Source: CAVXDY01 sp963760715 (lineage in GTDB: Bacteria > Actinomycetota > Thermoleophilia > Miltoncostaeales > Miltoncostaeaceae). From it: a DNA stretch of 64,000 nt. A model generated the notes under the pieces. It was not told the DNA's origin. It did no database searches and was given only the letters and a program-made list of their open reading frames with translations. The stretch is from the NCBI GenBank assembly GCA_963760715.1, contig CAVXDY010000007.1, forward strand, positions 1 to 64,000, in the 5' to 3' direction. This document shows, piece after piece, positions 25,945 through 35,344 of this stretch. Made by a program: the position numbers and the translations under genes. Numbering within the stretch: position 1 is the stretch's first letter; every line of letters starts with the position of its first letter.

Positions 25945-27380
25945 GGGTGCTTCGCCTCGAGGGCGGCGCGCATCACCTGGGCGGCGATCGGCGCCGCCAC
26001 GGTGCCGCCCTCGCTCGGGGTGTCCTCCACCACGACCGCCACCGCGACCCGCGGGTCCTCGGACGGCGCGAAGCCGATGAACCAGGCCTGGTTCTTCTCG
26101 GGGTCGGCGGTCTCGGCGGTGCCGGTCTTGCCGGCCACGGTGACCCCGGTGCTCGACAGGGCCGCGGCCGTGCCCGTGCCCTCGCGCACCACGTCCTCCA
26201 TCATCCTGGTCATCGCGGCCGCGTTCTCCGGGCTGGTCACCTGGCCGATCTCCTGCGGGTCGGAGCGCTGCACCACCGAGCCGCCGCGGTCCGTGATGCT
26301 CTCCATCAGGCGCGGCGCCATCAGCTTGCCGCCGTTGGCGATCGCCCCGGCCACCATCGCCATCTGGAGCGGGGTCACCGTGAGCTGCTCCTGCCCGATC
26401 GCGATGCGCGCCGTGTCCTCGCCCTGCTGGTCGTTGGGGAGGATCTTGTTGTCGGCGCTCCGCCGGCCCGAGACCTCCACGTCGGGCAGGTCGATCGGCG
26501 GCCGCGTGCCGAAGCCGAACGCGCTCATGGTGGCGCCCAGCCGCTCGGGGCCGAGCGCGTCGCCGATTGTCGCGAAGGTGGTGTTGATCGAGTGGGTCAG
26601 CGCCGTGGTGAGGGTGTGCGGCCCGAAGCTCTGGTTTCCGAAGTTGCGGATCGGCCCGCCGGGGGTCTCGTACACGGATCCCCCCGGGAACTCGGTGTCG
26701 GGCGTGTACTCCCCGCTGTCGAGGGCGGAGGTCGCCGTGACCACCTTAAAGGTCGAGCCGGGCGGGTAGCGGCCCTGCACCGCGCGGTTCAGGAGGGGCG
26801 AGCCCTGCTGCGAGGCGATCTGCGAGAAGCCCGTCGCCACCTTCGAGAGGTCGAAGCCGGGGTTGGACGCCATCGCGATCACCTGGCCGGTGCGCGGGTC
26901 GATCGCCACCACCGCGCCGCGCTGGTCGCCCAGGGCCTCCTCGGCCACCTTCTGCACCCGCGTGTCCAGCGACAGGCGCACGTCGGCCCCGGCCTTCTCC
27001 TTCAGGTTCAGCCGCTGGAGCAGGGGCTCGGTGCCGAAGCTGCCCGTGAGGTACCGGTTGTAGGTCGCCTCGATGCCGGTCTTGCCCTCGCGCTCGGAGC
27101 TGTAGCCCACCACGTGCGGGGCCAGGGTGCCGTGCGGGTAGACCCGCTCGTAGACCTTCTGGCCGTTCACCCGGCGCGCCCGCGTTGTGGCCAGCACCTG
27201 CCCGTCGGCGGAGATGATCTTGCCGCGGTCGATGAGCTTTTCGGCCTGGAGCGTCTGGGGGTTGCCCGGGCGGTCGCGCAGCTGGGAGGCGTCGACCACC
27301 TGCCAGTAGCCGAGCATCAGCAGGAGCAGGGCGAACCCTCCGGCCAGCGTGAGGTAGAGGCGGCGGATGGACCTATTCAT
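25941..27380 (-). CDS. pbpA: Penicillin-binding transpeptidase, PbpA/class B
   Basis: Class B penicillin-binding protein of 479 residues that cross-links peptidoglycan. It has an N-terminal membrane anchor (about 7-25), a dimerisation domain and the transpeptidase domain with the active-site motifs PGSTFKVV (SxxK), HSINTT (SxN) and GKTGTAE (KTG). ATG at 27380 overlaps the SEDS gene stop (ATGAATAG). It partners with the SEDS glycosyltransferase encoded directly upstream. Confidence 0.94.
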   Translation of the reverse strand: MNRSIRRLYLTLAGGFALLLLMLGYWQVVDASQLRDRPGNPQTLQAEKLIDRGKIISADGQVLATTRARRVNGQKVYERVYPHGTLAPHVVGYSSEREGKTGIEATYNRYLTGSFGTEPLLQRLNLKEKAGADVRLSLDTRVQKVAEEALGDQRGAVVAIDPRTGQVIAMASNPGFDLSKVATGFSQIASQQGSPLLNRAVQGRYPPGSTFKVVTATSALDSGEYTPDTEFPGGSVYETPGGPIRNFGNQSFGPHTLTTALTHSINTTFATIGDALGPERLGATMSAFGFGTRPPIDLPDVEVSGRRSADNKILPNDQQGEDTARIAIGQEQLTVTPLQMAMVAGAIANGGKLMAPRLMESITDRGGSVVQRSDPQEIGQVTSPENAAAMTRMMEDVVREGTGTAAALSSTGVTVAGKTGTAETADPEKNQAWFIGFAPSEDPRVAVAVVVEDTPSEGGTVAAPIAAQVMRAALEAKHP

Positions 27381-28704
27381 CGTCGTCCTCGGGCGCGGCG
27401 CGTCGTCGTCGGCGCGGCGGGGGCGCCCCCGCCCGCGAGCGGTGGCTGATGACCAGCAGCAGGGCGATGATCCCGAAGTTGGTCACCACGCTGGAGCCCC
27501 CGTAGCTCATGAACGGCAGGGTCACCCCGGTGAGGGGGATGAGCCGGATGACGCCGCCGATGATGAGGATGGCCTGAAGGCCGAGCGTCACCGTCAGCCC
27601 CCCGGCCAGGAGCTTGGAGAAGCCGTCGGTCGCCCCCGACGCGATGACGAACCCGCGCTGGATGAGCACGAGGAACCCCAGCAGGAGCCCCACCCCGCCC
27701 ACGTAGCCCAGCTCCGTGGCCACCGCGGAGAACATGAAGTCGGTCTGCAGCAGCGGGACCACCGGCGAGCCGTCCTCGCGCACCAGGAAGCCCTTGCCCA
27801 GGCCGGGACCCACCACGCCGCCCTCGGCCATCGCGTACAGAGACTGGACGAGCTGGAAGCCCTGCCCGCGCTCGTCGCCGAAGGGGTCGAGCCAGTTCTG
27901 AACGCGGTCCTGGATCCGCGGGACGACCGTGTAGACGACCGCCGACCCCGCCAGGAACAGGGCCAGCCCGAAGCCCGTGTAGGCCACCCGCCCGGTGGCC
28001 AGGTAGATCATCGCCAGGAAGACGCCCAGGAAGAGCAGGGCGGTGCCGAAGTCGTTCAGGATCACCACCAGGGCGAGCGCCGCGACCAGGAAGAGCAGCA
28101 CCGGGCCGAGCGCGGCCATGGGCGGCACCGGCACGCCCATCACCCGGCGCGTGGGGATGGCCAGCAGCTCCCGTTTGTCGCGCAGGTAGGCGGCCAGGAA
28201 GATCACGATCAGCACCTTCGAGACCTCGCCGAGCTGCACGGTCTGGCCGCCGCCGATGTCGATCCACAGCTTCGCCCCGTTGATCCGGGTGCCGAAGATC
28301 ATCGTGATCACCAGCAGGCCCACCCCGGTGAGGCCGATCAGGTAGCGGTAGCGCTCCAGCACCCGGTGGTCGGGCAGCAGCAGCAGGACCGCGATGAAGA
28401 CCGCGCCGCCCACCGCCACCCACACCGCCTGGTCGGCGGCGAGCGCCGGGCTGATGCGGTCCAGCTCGACCAGCCCGATCGCCACGAGCACGCCCACCGT
28501 GGGGAGCAGGTAGGGGTCGGCCTGGGGGGCCCGGAAACGGAGCGCGGCGTGCATCGCGAGAAACACCAGCACCACCCCGGCGGCCCCCGGCACAGGCCCC
28601 AGGTCGAGCTGCTCGGTGCGGGCGGTGGCCACCGAGGCCATGCCCACCAGGCCCAGCAGGGCCGCCGGGATCAGGAATCCCAGCTCGCGCGTGCGGAGCG
28701 TCAC
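27373..28704 (-). CDS. rodA: SEDS peptidoglycan glycosyltransferase, RodA/FtsW family
   Basis: Polymerises lipid II into glycan strands. The 443 residues form about ten membrane spans with the family signatures KVLIVIFLAAYLRDK, NDFGTALLFLGVF (catalytic Asp region), LGKGFLVRE and LTGVTLPFMSYGGSSV. By synteny with the actinobacterial rodA-pbpA-pkn order it is called RodA, but sequence alone does not exclude FtsW. The GTG at 28704 overlaps the phosphatase stop (GTGA). Confidence 0.9.
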   Translation of the reverse strand: MTLRTRELGFLIPAALLGLVGMASVATARTEQLDLGPVPGAAGVVLVFLAMHAALRFRAPQADPYLLPTVGVLVAIGLVELDRISPALAADQAVWVAVGGAVFIAVLLLLPDHRVLERYRYLIGLTGVGLLVITMIFGTRINGAKLWIDIGGGQTVQLGEVSKVLIVIFLAAYLRDKRELLAIPTRRVMGVPVPPMAALGPVLLFLVAALALVVILNDFGTALLFLGVFLAMIYLATGRVAYTGFGLALFLAGSAVVYTVVPRIQDRVQNWLDPFGDERGQGFQLVQSLYAMAEGGVVGPGLGKGFLVREDGSPVVPLLQTDFMFSAVATELGYVGGVGLLLGFLVLIQRGFVIASGATDGFSKLLAGGLTVTLGLQAILIIGGVIRLIPLTGVTLPFMSYGGSSVVTNFGIIALLLVISHRSRAGAPPPRRRRRAAPEDDDE

Positions 28705-29921
28705 GGAGCGGAGGTCTGGGGGGTCGACGCACCGGCGGCCGGCGCGGGAGGGCGCACGGGCGGCGGCTGGATGGCCGGGACGGCGGGGAGGCCGTAGCGC
28801 CACACGAGGTCGACGGCCCGCCGCACGGCGTCGCCCTGGCCCTGGGTCCAGGACGACGAGAAGACGTCGGGCTGCTCGGCCCGCACGGCGGCGGCCGGGA
28901 CGCCGGTGTCCTGCCAGGGCGCCTCCAGGTCGAGGCCCGCCACCGACACCGGCAGCCCGTGCATCACGCGGACGGTGCCGTCGGGCGCCTCCTCGAGCGT
29001 GTAGTTGCGGCTCGCGACCCAGGCGAGGATTCCGGCGGCGGCCACCAGCGCCACGACCACGCCGACCAGGACGCCGCGCACGCGCGAGCGCCGCCGGGGG
29101 ACGGGCTCCAGCACCCGGGGCGGGCGGGCGGCGGGGCCGTCGTGCTCCATGCCGGCATGCCCGTGCACGCCTCCCAGCACGCGCATCTCGGCGGTCCGGG
29201 GCGCGGCGTCCCCGGCGCCCGGGAGCTCCGACTCCGCGGTGCCGCCGCCCTGCGCCGGCGCCGGCCCCGCGCGCGCCAGGACCACGGTCACGTTGTCCGT
29301 GCCCCCGGCGGCGTTGGCGCGCTCCACCAGCGCCGCGGCCGCCTCGCGCAGGCTGCCCGCCCCGGCCAGCGCGGCCGCGATGTCCCGCTGGGGGACGTAG
29401 GACGAGAGCCCGTCGCTGCACAGCAGGACGACGTCGCCGTCGCGCAGGGGCTCCGAGACCGTGTCGGCCACCACCTCGGGCTCGGCGCCGAGCGCCCGCG
29501 TGATCACGTTGCGGTGCGGATGATGCTCGGCGTCCTCGGCCGACAGGCTCCCCCGCCGCACCAGCTCGGCCACGACCGAGTGGTCCTCGGTGAGCTGGCG
29601 CAGCTCGCCGTCGCGCCAGAGATAGGCGCGCGAGTCGCCCACGTGCACCACGTCGAGGCGGTCGTCCGCGAGCAGCGCCGTGGTGAGGGTGGTCCCCATC
29701 CCGGCCTTGTCGGGGTCCTCGGCCGCCATCCGGCGGATGGCCCGGTTGGCCTCCTGGAGCGCGCGGCGCACGTCGTCCGCGGTGACCGGCGCGGAGAGCC
29801 CGGCCACGGCCTCCACGGCCACCTGCGCGGCCACCTCACCGGCGAGCGCGCCGCCCATGCCGTCCGCCACCGCGAGCACGGCCGGCCGCGCCAGGGAGCG
29901 GTCCTCGTTGTGGCGGCGCAC
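28701..29921 (-). CDS. PP2C-family Ser/Thr protein phosphatase, PstP-like
   Basis: Removes phosphate from Ser/Thr kinase targets. Metal-binding motifs are RRHNEDR, AVADGMGG, CSDGL and GGTDNVTV; a membrane span lies near residue 285, followed by an outer tail of about 100 residues. The GTG at 29921 is the first standard start, but it cuts off the conserved first strand. In frame upstream, residues LVELAHLSDTGR are coded and a CTG at 29993 has GAGGAG seven bases before it, right at the fhaB stop. A start at 29993 (430 residues) would restore a normal PP2C N-terminus. The gene is coupled to rodA by GTGA overlap. Confidence 0.9.
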   Translation of the reverse strand: MRRHNEDRSLARPAVLAVADGMGGALAGEVAAQVAVEAVAGLSAPVTADDVRRALQEANRAIRRMAAEDPDKAGMGTTLTTALLADDRLDVVHVGDSRAYLWRDGELRQLTEDHSVVAELVRRGSLSAEDAEHHPHRNVITRALGAEPEVVADTVSEPLRDGDVVLLCSDGLSSYVPQRDIAAALAGAGSLREAAAALVERANAAGGTDNVTVVLARAGPAPAQGGGTAESELPGAGDAAPRTAEMRVLGGVHGHAGMEHDGPAARPPRVLEPVPRRRSRVRGVLVGVVVALVAAAGILAWVASRNYTLEEAPDGTVRVMHGLPVSVAGLDLEAPWQDTGVPAAAVRAEQPDVFSSSWTQGQGDAVRRAVDLVWRYGLPAVPAIQPPPVRPPAPAAGASTPQTSAP

Positions 29922-29997
29922 GCGGCCCGTGTCCGAGAGATGGGCCAGCTCGACCAGCGCGAGCCGGCCGCCCGGAGTCGCCTCCGTGCCCAGGTCC

Positions 29998-30603
29998 CTA
30001 CTCCTCGTAGCGGAGGGTCGTCTGGCCGATCCTCAGCGAGTCGTGCACCTTGAGCTGAGCGTCGTGCTCCACGCGCAGGTCGTTCAGGAAGGTGCCGTTG
30101 GTCGATCCGAGATCCTCGACGTAGTGGTACGACCCACGGCGCAGGATGCGCGCGTGCATGTGGGAGACGAAGGCGTCGACGATCGACAGGTCGGCGCCGT
30201 CGGACCGGCCGATCGTGATGCCGACCTCCAGCGGGATGACCCGTCCCTCCTCGAGGTCGGGCGAGCTCTCCACGACGAGGCGCGGGTCGATGTTGAGCGC
30301 GAGGTTGAGGCGCTCGTCGTCGGTCTCCCGGGGCGGCACCACGACGGGCGGAGGGATGTCCGGCGGAGGGGGCGTCTCGACGGGCGGCGGCGCGGACGCG
30401 GCGACCGCGGCCGGGACGGCGGGCGCGGACGTTTCGGGCGCCGGCGGGGCGGCCGGCGAGGCGGCGGGCGGCGGCTCGGGGGCGTGCGGCGGCGGCGCGT
30501 TGGGACGGAGCTGGCGGCCGGCGCTGCGCACCACGGTCCAGACGAAGGCGTACAGCAGCACCAGGAACACGACCTCCGCGACGATGAGGCCTGTCTCGGT
30601 CAC
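29998..30603 (-). CDS. fhaB: FHA-domain membrane protein, FhaB-like
   Basis: A 201-residue protein with one N-terminal membrane span (about 8-28), a Pro-rich linker and a C-terminal FHA domain (about 120-198: TIGRSDGADLSI, SHMHARI, LGSTNGTFLND). FHA domains bind phosphothreonine, so it recruits kinase-phosphorylated partners to the membrane at the division or elongation site. Its start overlaps the stop of fhaA. Confidence 0.93.
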   Translation of the reverse strand: MTETGLIVAEVVFLVLLYAFVWTVVRSAGRQLRPNAPPPHAPEPPPAASPAAPPAPETSAPAVPAAVAASAPPPVETPPPPDIPPPVVVPPRETDDERLNLALNIDPRLVVESSPDLEEGRVIPLEVGITIGRSDGADLSIVDAFVSHMHARILRRGSYHYVEDLGSTNGTFLNDLRVEHDAQLKVHDSLRIGQTTLRYEE

Positions 30604-31436
30604 GTCCCCGCCGCCGATCGCAGCTCCACGGCCATCTCGGTCGTCCCGATCACGACCGTGTCGCCGTCCGCCAGCGCGTGCCGCTTCACGATCTCGCCGT
30701 TCACCTCCGTGCCGTTGGTGCTCCCCATGTCCACCAGGAAGTAGTCCATGCCGATGTGGCGCACCTCCGCGTGCACGCGGCTGGCATTGGGGTCGGCCAG
30801 CACGATGTCGCAGTCGCGGCTGCGGCCCAGGGTGGATACGCGCTTGGTGAGGCGGTGGCGCGCGGGCCCGATCACCAGGGTCAGGACCTCCTCCGTCAGG
30901 CCGGCGCCGGCGGCGTCGGCGGCGGAGATGACCTGGGTCCCGCTCACGCCCTCGAGGGGCTGGTAGGGCCGCGCCGGCGGAGGGGGGGGCGCGGGAGCGG
31001 GGACCGGCGGCGGCGGGCTCTCGGCGACGGGTCCGGCGCCGTCGGCCTCGGCCTCCTCGGCGGGCGGGGCGTCGGCCATGCGGCAGGCGATGCCGAACTC
31101 GCCCGCGCGCAGGTCCTCGTCGGTGGTCAGCGTGACCACCGCCGGCGCCACCAGCGACAGGCCGTTGCTGCGCGCGTGCGATTCGAGGTAGGCGGCCAGC
31201 TCGGTCACCAGCGACTGCTCGTACGAGGCGAAGCTCTCGCGGTCGGGGGGCGCCAGGTAGACCGTGTACTCGTTCGGCACGTAGACCCGGGAGACCGAGA
31301 TGGTCTTGTGCTCCTCCATCTCGCGCCCGAGCTTGCGGGCGAGCTCGACGGGTTGCAGGCTGCTCCGGAACGCCCGCCGGAAGCCGCGCTCGAAGAGGCC
31401 CTCGATCTTCTGCTCGATGTTGCGCAGGAGGCTCAT
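30600..31436 (-). CDS. fhaA: FhaA-like protein, DUF3662 plus FHA domain
   Basis: A 278-residue cytoplasmic scaffold. The N-terminal DUF3662 domain (about 1-120: LLRNIEQKIEGLFERGF, RKLGREMEEHKT) is joined by a Pro/Ala-rich linker to a C-terminal FHA domain (TLGRSRDCDIVL, SRVHAEV, MGSTNGTEVN). In mycobacteria FhaA binds the phosphorylated pseudokinase domain of MviN and regulates peptidoglycan synthesis. ATG 31436 overlaps the end of the upstream kinase gene. Confidence 0.94.
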   Translation of the reverse strand: MSLLRNIEQKIEGLFERGFRRAFRSSLQPVELARKLGREMEEHKTISVSRVYVPNEYTVYLAPPDRESFASYEQSLVTELAAYLESHARSNGLSLVAPAVVTLTTDEDLRAGEFGIACRMADAPPAEEAEADGAGPVAESPPPPVPAPAPPPPPARPYQPLEGVSGTQVISAADAAGAGLTEEVLTLVIGPARHRLTKRVSTLGRSRDCDIVLADPNASRVHAEVRHIGMDYFLVDMGSTNGTEVNGEIVKRHALADGDTVVIGTTEMAVELRSAAGT

Positions 31437-33121
31437 GCGGTCGGACTGCGCAGGGTAGCGGACGCCCTCGCGGGGGCGCGCCGCCGCAGGACCCGCCAGG
31501 GCCGGAGGGCCCACGCGACCACGACCAGCCCGGCGGGCACGACGGCGCCGAGGGCGGTCACCCCCGCCGTGGCCACCGCGACCATCGACCCCGCCACGAG
31601 CACCACCCACACCGCCGCCGCCACCGCGCGCGGCCGGCCGGGACGGGCGCGCAGCACCAGGGGCACGCACATGGCGCCCACCACCATCGCCACCGCCTGG
31701 AGCAGGGCCTCGGGGTGCGCGGCGAGCGGATCCCACAGGCGCCGCGCCGCGACGAGCGGCGAGGACTCGCCGTCCAGGGTCTCCACCCCGGGCGCCACGT
31801 GACCGCCGCCGGCCATCAGGCCGTCGGCTCCGGCGGCGACCTGCCACACGAGCGTCGCCACGACGCCGGCCGTCGCGACCCACAGCCGGTCCCGCCAGCG
31901 CGGCACCAGTCCCGCCACGGCCGCGTAGAGGGGCCCCAGCCCGAGGGCGAAGAGCAGCGGGCAGGCGGCCGGGAGCAGCGTGAGCCGCCCCGTGTGCCAG
32001 CCGATGGCGAGCGTCACCAGGGCGATCGCGCCCAGCACGATCGCCGCGCCGGGGCTCACCAGGCCCACGAGCGCCGATCCGGCCACGATGCTCGCCAGCA
32101 GCGCGCCGCGCGGCCGCCACGCGAAGGCGAGGGCGGTGAGGCCGATCGCCGCGGCCCGCGGCCCCGGCTCCTGCCACTGCGCCGCGCCCGACTCGGCCAG
32201 CCGCCCGCCCGCCGTCCAGAGGGCCACGGCCGCGAGCGCCCCGCCGCCCACGGCGCTCGCCAGCGGGGGCAGCATCCGGCGCGCCCGGGCGCGGGCCGAG
32301 AGCGACCCGGAGAGGACCCCCTCCAGCTCGTCGGCGAGCGCCACGGCGCCCGGCCGGCCGGCCGGGTCGTGGCGCAGGCCCGCGTCGACCGCGCGGCACA
32401 GCCGCGGGGGCAGGTCCGGGCGGGCGCGGGAGAGGGGCGGCACCGCGCCCGAGGCGGCCCGGCGCGCGGTGACCGCCGGCGACGGCGCGGAGACGGGGTT
32501 CGACCCGGTCAGGCCCTCGTAGAGGACGAGGCAGGCCGAGTAGACGTCGGACGCCGGCCCGGCCGGCTCCCCGCGGGCCTGCTCGGGAGCCATGTAGGCG
32601 ACGGTGCCGACGACCGACCCCGTGAGCGTCAGCCCGGCCTCCCCCGACAGGCGCGCCACCCCGAAGTCGGAGAGCAGGGCGCGGCCCCGTTTCCCGATCA
32701 GGATGTTCGCCGGCTTCACGTCGCGGTGCACCACCCCGGCCCGGTGCGCGTGCCCGAGGGCGGACAGCACCTCGGCGCCGATGCGGACGACCTGGGTGGC
32801 GTCGAGGCGGCGCGGCCCGCGCAGCACCTCGAGCAGGGAGGGTCCGTCCACGAGCTCCCACACGAGGTGGAGGCTCTCGTCGTCCTCCCCCCAGTCGAGC
32901 AGGGCCACCACGCCGGGATGGTCCAGGCGCTGGGCCGCGCGGACCTCGGCCCGCACGCGCGGGGCGAGGTCGGGATCGGCCGGCACGGACTTGACCGCGA
33001 CGTCGTCGCCGGTGACCAGGTCGCGGGCCCTGCGCACCACGGCGGTCGCGCCGCGGCCGATGGTGGGGCCGAGGAGATAGCGGCCCAGAACGGTCCGCTC
33101 GGATGTGGCGCGCGAGGTCAC
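31433..33121 (-). CDS. Ser/Thr protein kinase with polytopic C-terminal membrane domain
   Basis: A 562-residue kinase that leads the cell-wall operon. Kinase domain (about 12-265): GRGATAVVRRA, VAVKSV, HRDVKPAN and DFGVARL. In place of PASTA repeats or a single anchor, about 260 residues of hydrophobic segments follow (from about 285), enough for eight or more membrane spans, with a short basic C-terminus. The ligand or substrate of this membrane domain is unknown. The GTG at 33121 was chosen because it shortly precedes the kinase fold; the reading frame runs on upstream across the tRNA, which is an artefact. Confidence 0.85.
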   Translation of the reverse strand: MTSRATSERTVLGRYLLGPTIGRGATAVVRRARDLVTGDDVAVKSVPADPDLAPRVRAEVRAAQRLDHPGVVALLDWGEDDESLHLVWELVDGPSLLEVLRGPRRLDATQVVRIGAEVLSALGHAHRAGVVHRDVKPANILIGKRGRALLSDFGVARLSGEAGLTLTGSVVGTVAYMAPEQARGEPAGPASDVYSACLVLYEGLTGSNPVSAPSPAVTARRAASGAVPPLSRARPDLPPRLCRAVDAGLRHDPAGRPGAVALADELEGVLSGSLSARARARRMLPPLASAVGGGALAAVALWTAGGRLAESGAAQWQEPGPRAAAIGLTALAFAWRPRGALLASIVAGSALVGLVSPGAAIVLGAIALVTLAIGWHTGRLTLLPAACPLLFALGLGPLYAAVAGLVPRWRDRLWVATAGVVATLVWQVAAGADGLMAGGGHVAPGVETLDGESSPLVAARRLWDPLAAHPEALLQAVAMVVGAMCVPLVLRARPGRPRAVAAAVWVVLVAGSMVAVATAGVTALGAVVPAGLVVVAWALRPWRVLRRRAPARASATLRSPTA

Positions 33122-33221
33122 GAATGGGCATCTTCCACGACTCGCGCGCCCATCCCTGCGCGGGCCGGTCGATGCGGAGGCCCGTGGTAGCATCCGCCAT
33201 CCCTGACCGGCAGGAATGCCT

Positions 33222-33305
33222 GGGCGAGTGGTGGAATTGGTAGACACGCTAGGTTCAGGGTCTAGTGCTCGCATGAGCTTGGGGGTTCGAGTCCCCCCTC
33301 GCCCA
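33222..33305 (+). tRNA. tRNA-Leu (CAG)
   Basis: Class II tRNA of 84 bases: acceptor GGGCGAG/CTCGCCC, anticodon stem CTAGG/TCTAG region with anticodon CAG, long variable arm around TGCTCGCATGAGCT, and T arm GGGGGTTCGAGTCCCCC. CCA is not encoded. Divergent from the kinase operon. Confidence 0.93.
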
Positions 33306-33370
33306 CCTCCACCCCGCTTCCCCCACCCGGTGCGGACCGCCCTCTCCCGACCATCCACTCGCGGGTAGCC

Positions 33371-34753
33371 GTGGCCGACTACGACGACGACCGCCCCGAC
33401 TTCGATGCCGCCTTCGCGGACGATCCACCCGACCCCGGCGAACCGCCGAAGCGCCGCCGGGGCTTCTCGCGCCGCGATCGCGAGGCCGAGGACGTCGAGG
33501 ACACGGCGAGCACCGGCGAGGTGCCGCGGTCGGGCCTGCGCCGCTTCGCCTCGAGCGAGCCGCCCCCCGAGGACGACGACTTCGACCACCTCGACGACGA
33601 CCCCGCCGCGGAGCCGCCGCCGCCCCGCTCCTCGTCGAGATCCTCCCGCCGGGGGAGCGCAGGAGGCGGCCGGCCCCCGCGCCGCGCGCCGCGGAGCGGC
33701 TCCAGCGGCGGAGGCGCCGCGGCGGTGCTGCAGAGGCCGCGCGGCCGCCTCATCCTGCTGATCGCCTTCGCGGCGATCCTCATCCTGGTCATCACGCTCG
33801 TGGTGCGCGACTGCCAGCGGAACCAGCTCGAGGACCAGTACACCTCGTACATCAACGGCGTGGCGAAGCTGGTGAACGACTCGGCCCAGCAGGGCCAGCA
33901 GCTGCGCCAGGTGATGGCCAACCCGCGCGGCGACCAGCCTCCCGTGCTGCGCCAGAAGATCCAGGCCCTCTCGCAGCAGGCCGGCGGCCTGGTGGACCAG
34001 GCGGAGACGCTCGACCCACCGGGCTCTCTCAACGACGCCCAGAACAGCTTCGTCACGACGCTCGAGTACCGGGTCACGGGCCTCAGCACCCTCGCCGCGA
34101 ACCTGCCGACCATCCTTCAGCGCAACGACGTCGACTTCCAGGCCAACAGCATCGCGGGGTCCATGCAGCGCTTCCTGGCGAGCGACGTGATCTACCAGGA
34201 CTCGTTCGCCGGCCCGGCCGCCCAGGCGCTGGACAAGGACAACTTCACCGGCACGCCGGTGCCCAAGGCGCAGCCCTTCCTCCCCAACCCGGCGCTCGCC
34301 AGCAACGAGGGCGCGCGGACCCTCCTGCCCAACCTGAAGCGCCACACGACGGCGTCGGGCGGCGGCGCGAGCGGCACGCTGCGCGGCACCTCCCTGGTGT
34401 CCACCGAGGCGCTTCCGTCGGAGACGCGCCTGACGCCGGGGTCGCCCACCAGCGTCCAGGGCGGAGGCGAACTCAAGTGGCGCGTCACCGTGGAGAACGG
34501 GGGCGACTTCGACGAGTCCAACATCGTGGTCACGGCGACCCTCTCCTACCCGGACACGCCCAACCAGCCCGACTCGAAGCAGGCGTCGATCGCGTCGCTG
34601 GGGGTGGGCAAGAGCACCACGGTCGAGATCCCCGGGCCCACGGCGCCGGTCTACGGTGAGCAGGGCACGCTCCACGTCGAGATCCAGCCGGTCTCCGGCG
34701 AGAGCAGCACGGAGAACAACGCGGCCGACTACCCGGTCAAGATCACCCTCTGA
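33371..34753 (+). CDS. Membrane-anchored protein with coiled-coil and CARDB-like outer domain
   Basis: A 460-residue protein of unknown function. An acidic then Arg-rich cytoplasmic head (1-125) is followed by one membrane span (about 127-145). An outer helical/coiled-coil region comes next (about 150-240; many Gln), then a C-terminal beta-sandwich resembling CARDB/DUF11-type domains (WRVTVENGGDFDESNIVV). The GTG at 33371 is chosen; the next gene starts at the stop (TGATG overlap). It may be an envelope adaptor; no enzyme motif is visible. Confidence 0.7.
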   Translation: MADYDDDRPDFDAAFADDPPDPGEPPKRRRGFSRRDREAEDVEDTASTGEVPRSGLRRFASSEPPPEDDDFDHLDDDPAAEPPPPRSSSRSSRRGSAGGGRPPRRAPRSGSSGGGAAAVLQRPRGRLILLIAFAAILILVITLVVRDCQRNQLEDQYTSYINGVAKLVNDSAQQGQQLRQVMANPRGDQPPVLRQKIQALSQQAGGLVDQAETLDPPGSLNDAQNSFVTTLEYRVTGLSTLAANLPTILQRNDVDFQANSIAGSMQRFLASDVIYQDSFAGPAAQALDKDNFTGTPVPKAQPFLPNPALASNEGARTLLPNLKRHTTASGGGASGTLRGTSLVSTEALPSETRLTPGSPTSVQGGGELKWRVTVENGGDFDESNIVVTATLSYPDTPNQPDSKQASIASLGVGKSTTVEIPGPTAPVYGEQGTLHVEIQPVSGESSTENNAADYPVKITL

Positions 34754-35344
34754 TGGAGGTCAACGTCTGGGTCGCGGTCGCCGCGGGCGTCCCCGGGGTG
34801 ATCGCGCTGGTGGGCGTCGTACTCCTCTGGATCTCGGTGCGCCGCACCCGGGCGGCCCAGAAGGTCCTGCTGCCCGACGGGGCGACCGAGGGGCTCATCG
34901 ACCGCCAGGCCGTGCTGCAGCGCGCCATGGGCCGGCTGGAGGACGGCCTGCGCGACCTGCAGAGCCTGGTGGAGCGCCAGGGCGAGGTCACCGAGCAGAG
35001 CCTGCTCACCACCCTGCGCTTCCAGGGGATGGTGCGCTACGACGCGTATCGCGACATGGGCGGGCAGCAGTCGTGGTCGATCGCGCTGCTCGACGGCAAC
35101 CACAGCGGCGCGGTGGTGACCTCCCTTCACGCCCGCGACCACGCGCGCGTGTACCTCAAGGAACTGGTCGAGGGAACGCCCGGCCAGCGCCTGTCGCCCG
35201 AGGAGGAGCGCGCCGTGGCCCTGGCCCTCGGCCGGCCGGCGCCGCCGCCGCCCGATCCCCCCGGCCGGCGAGGCGCCCCCCGAGCGCGAGCCGCAGCCCA
35301 CGGGCGAGATCGACCCCCCGCCCGCCGATCCGCCCGGCTCGTGA
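34753..35344 (+). CDS. DUF4446 family membrane protein, frameshifted in a C run
   Basis: About 196 residues. One N-terminal membrane span (about 8-28) is followed by a coiled-coil (QRAMGRLEDGLRDLQSL) and the DUF4446 core LRFQGMVRYDAYRDMGGQQSWSIALLDGNHSG. At 35257-35262 a run of six C breaks the frame. With five C the protein continues PPAGEAPPEREPQ and stops at the TGA at 35342, overlapping the GTG of pheA; as written it runs into pheA. Function unknown; the family is common in Gram-positive bacteria. Confidence 0.8.

Noticed and set aside
31433..34675. 1080-codon frame on the minus strand as one large protein
   Set aside because: It crosses the tRNA-Leu gene and the antisense of the gene at 33371; only the last 562 codons form a protein kinase.
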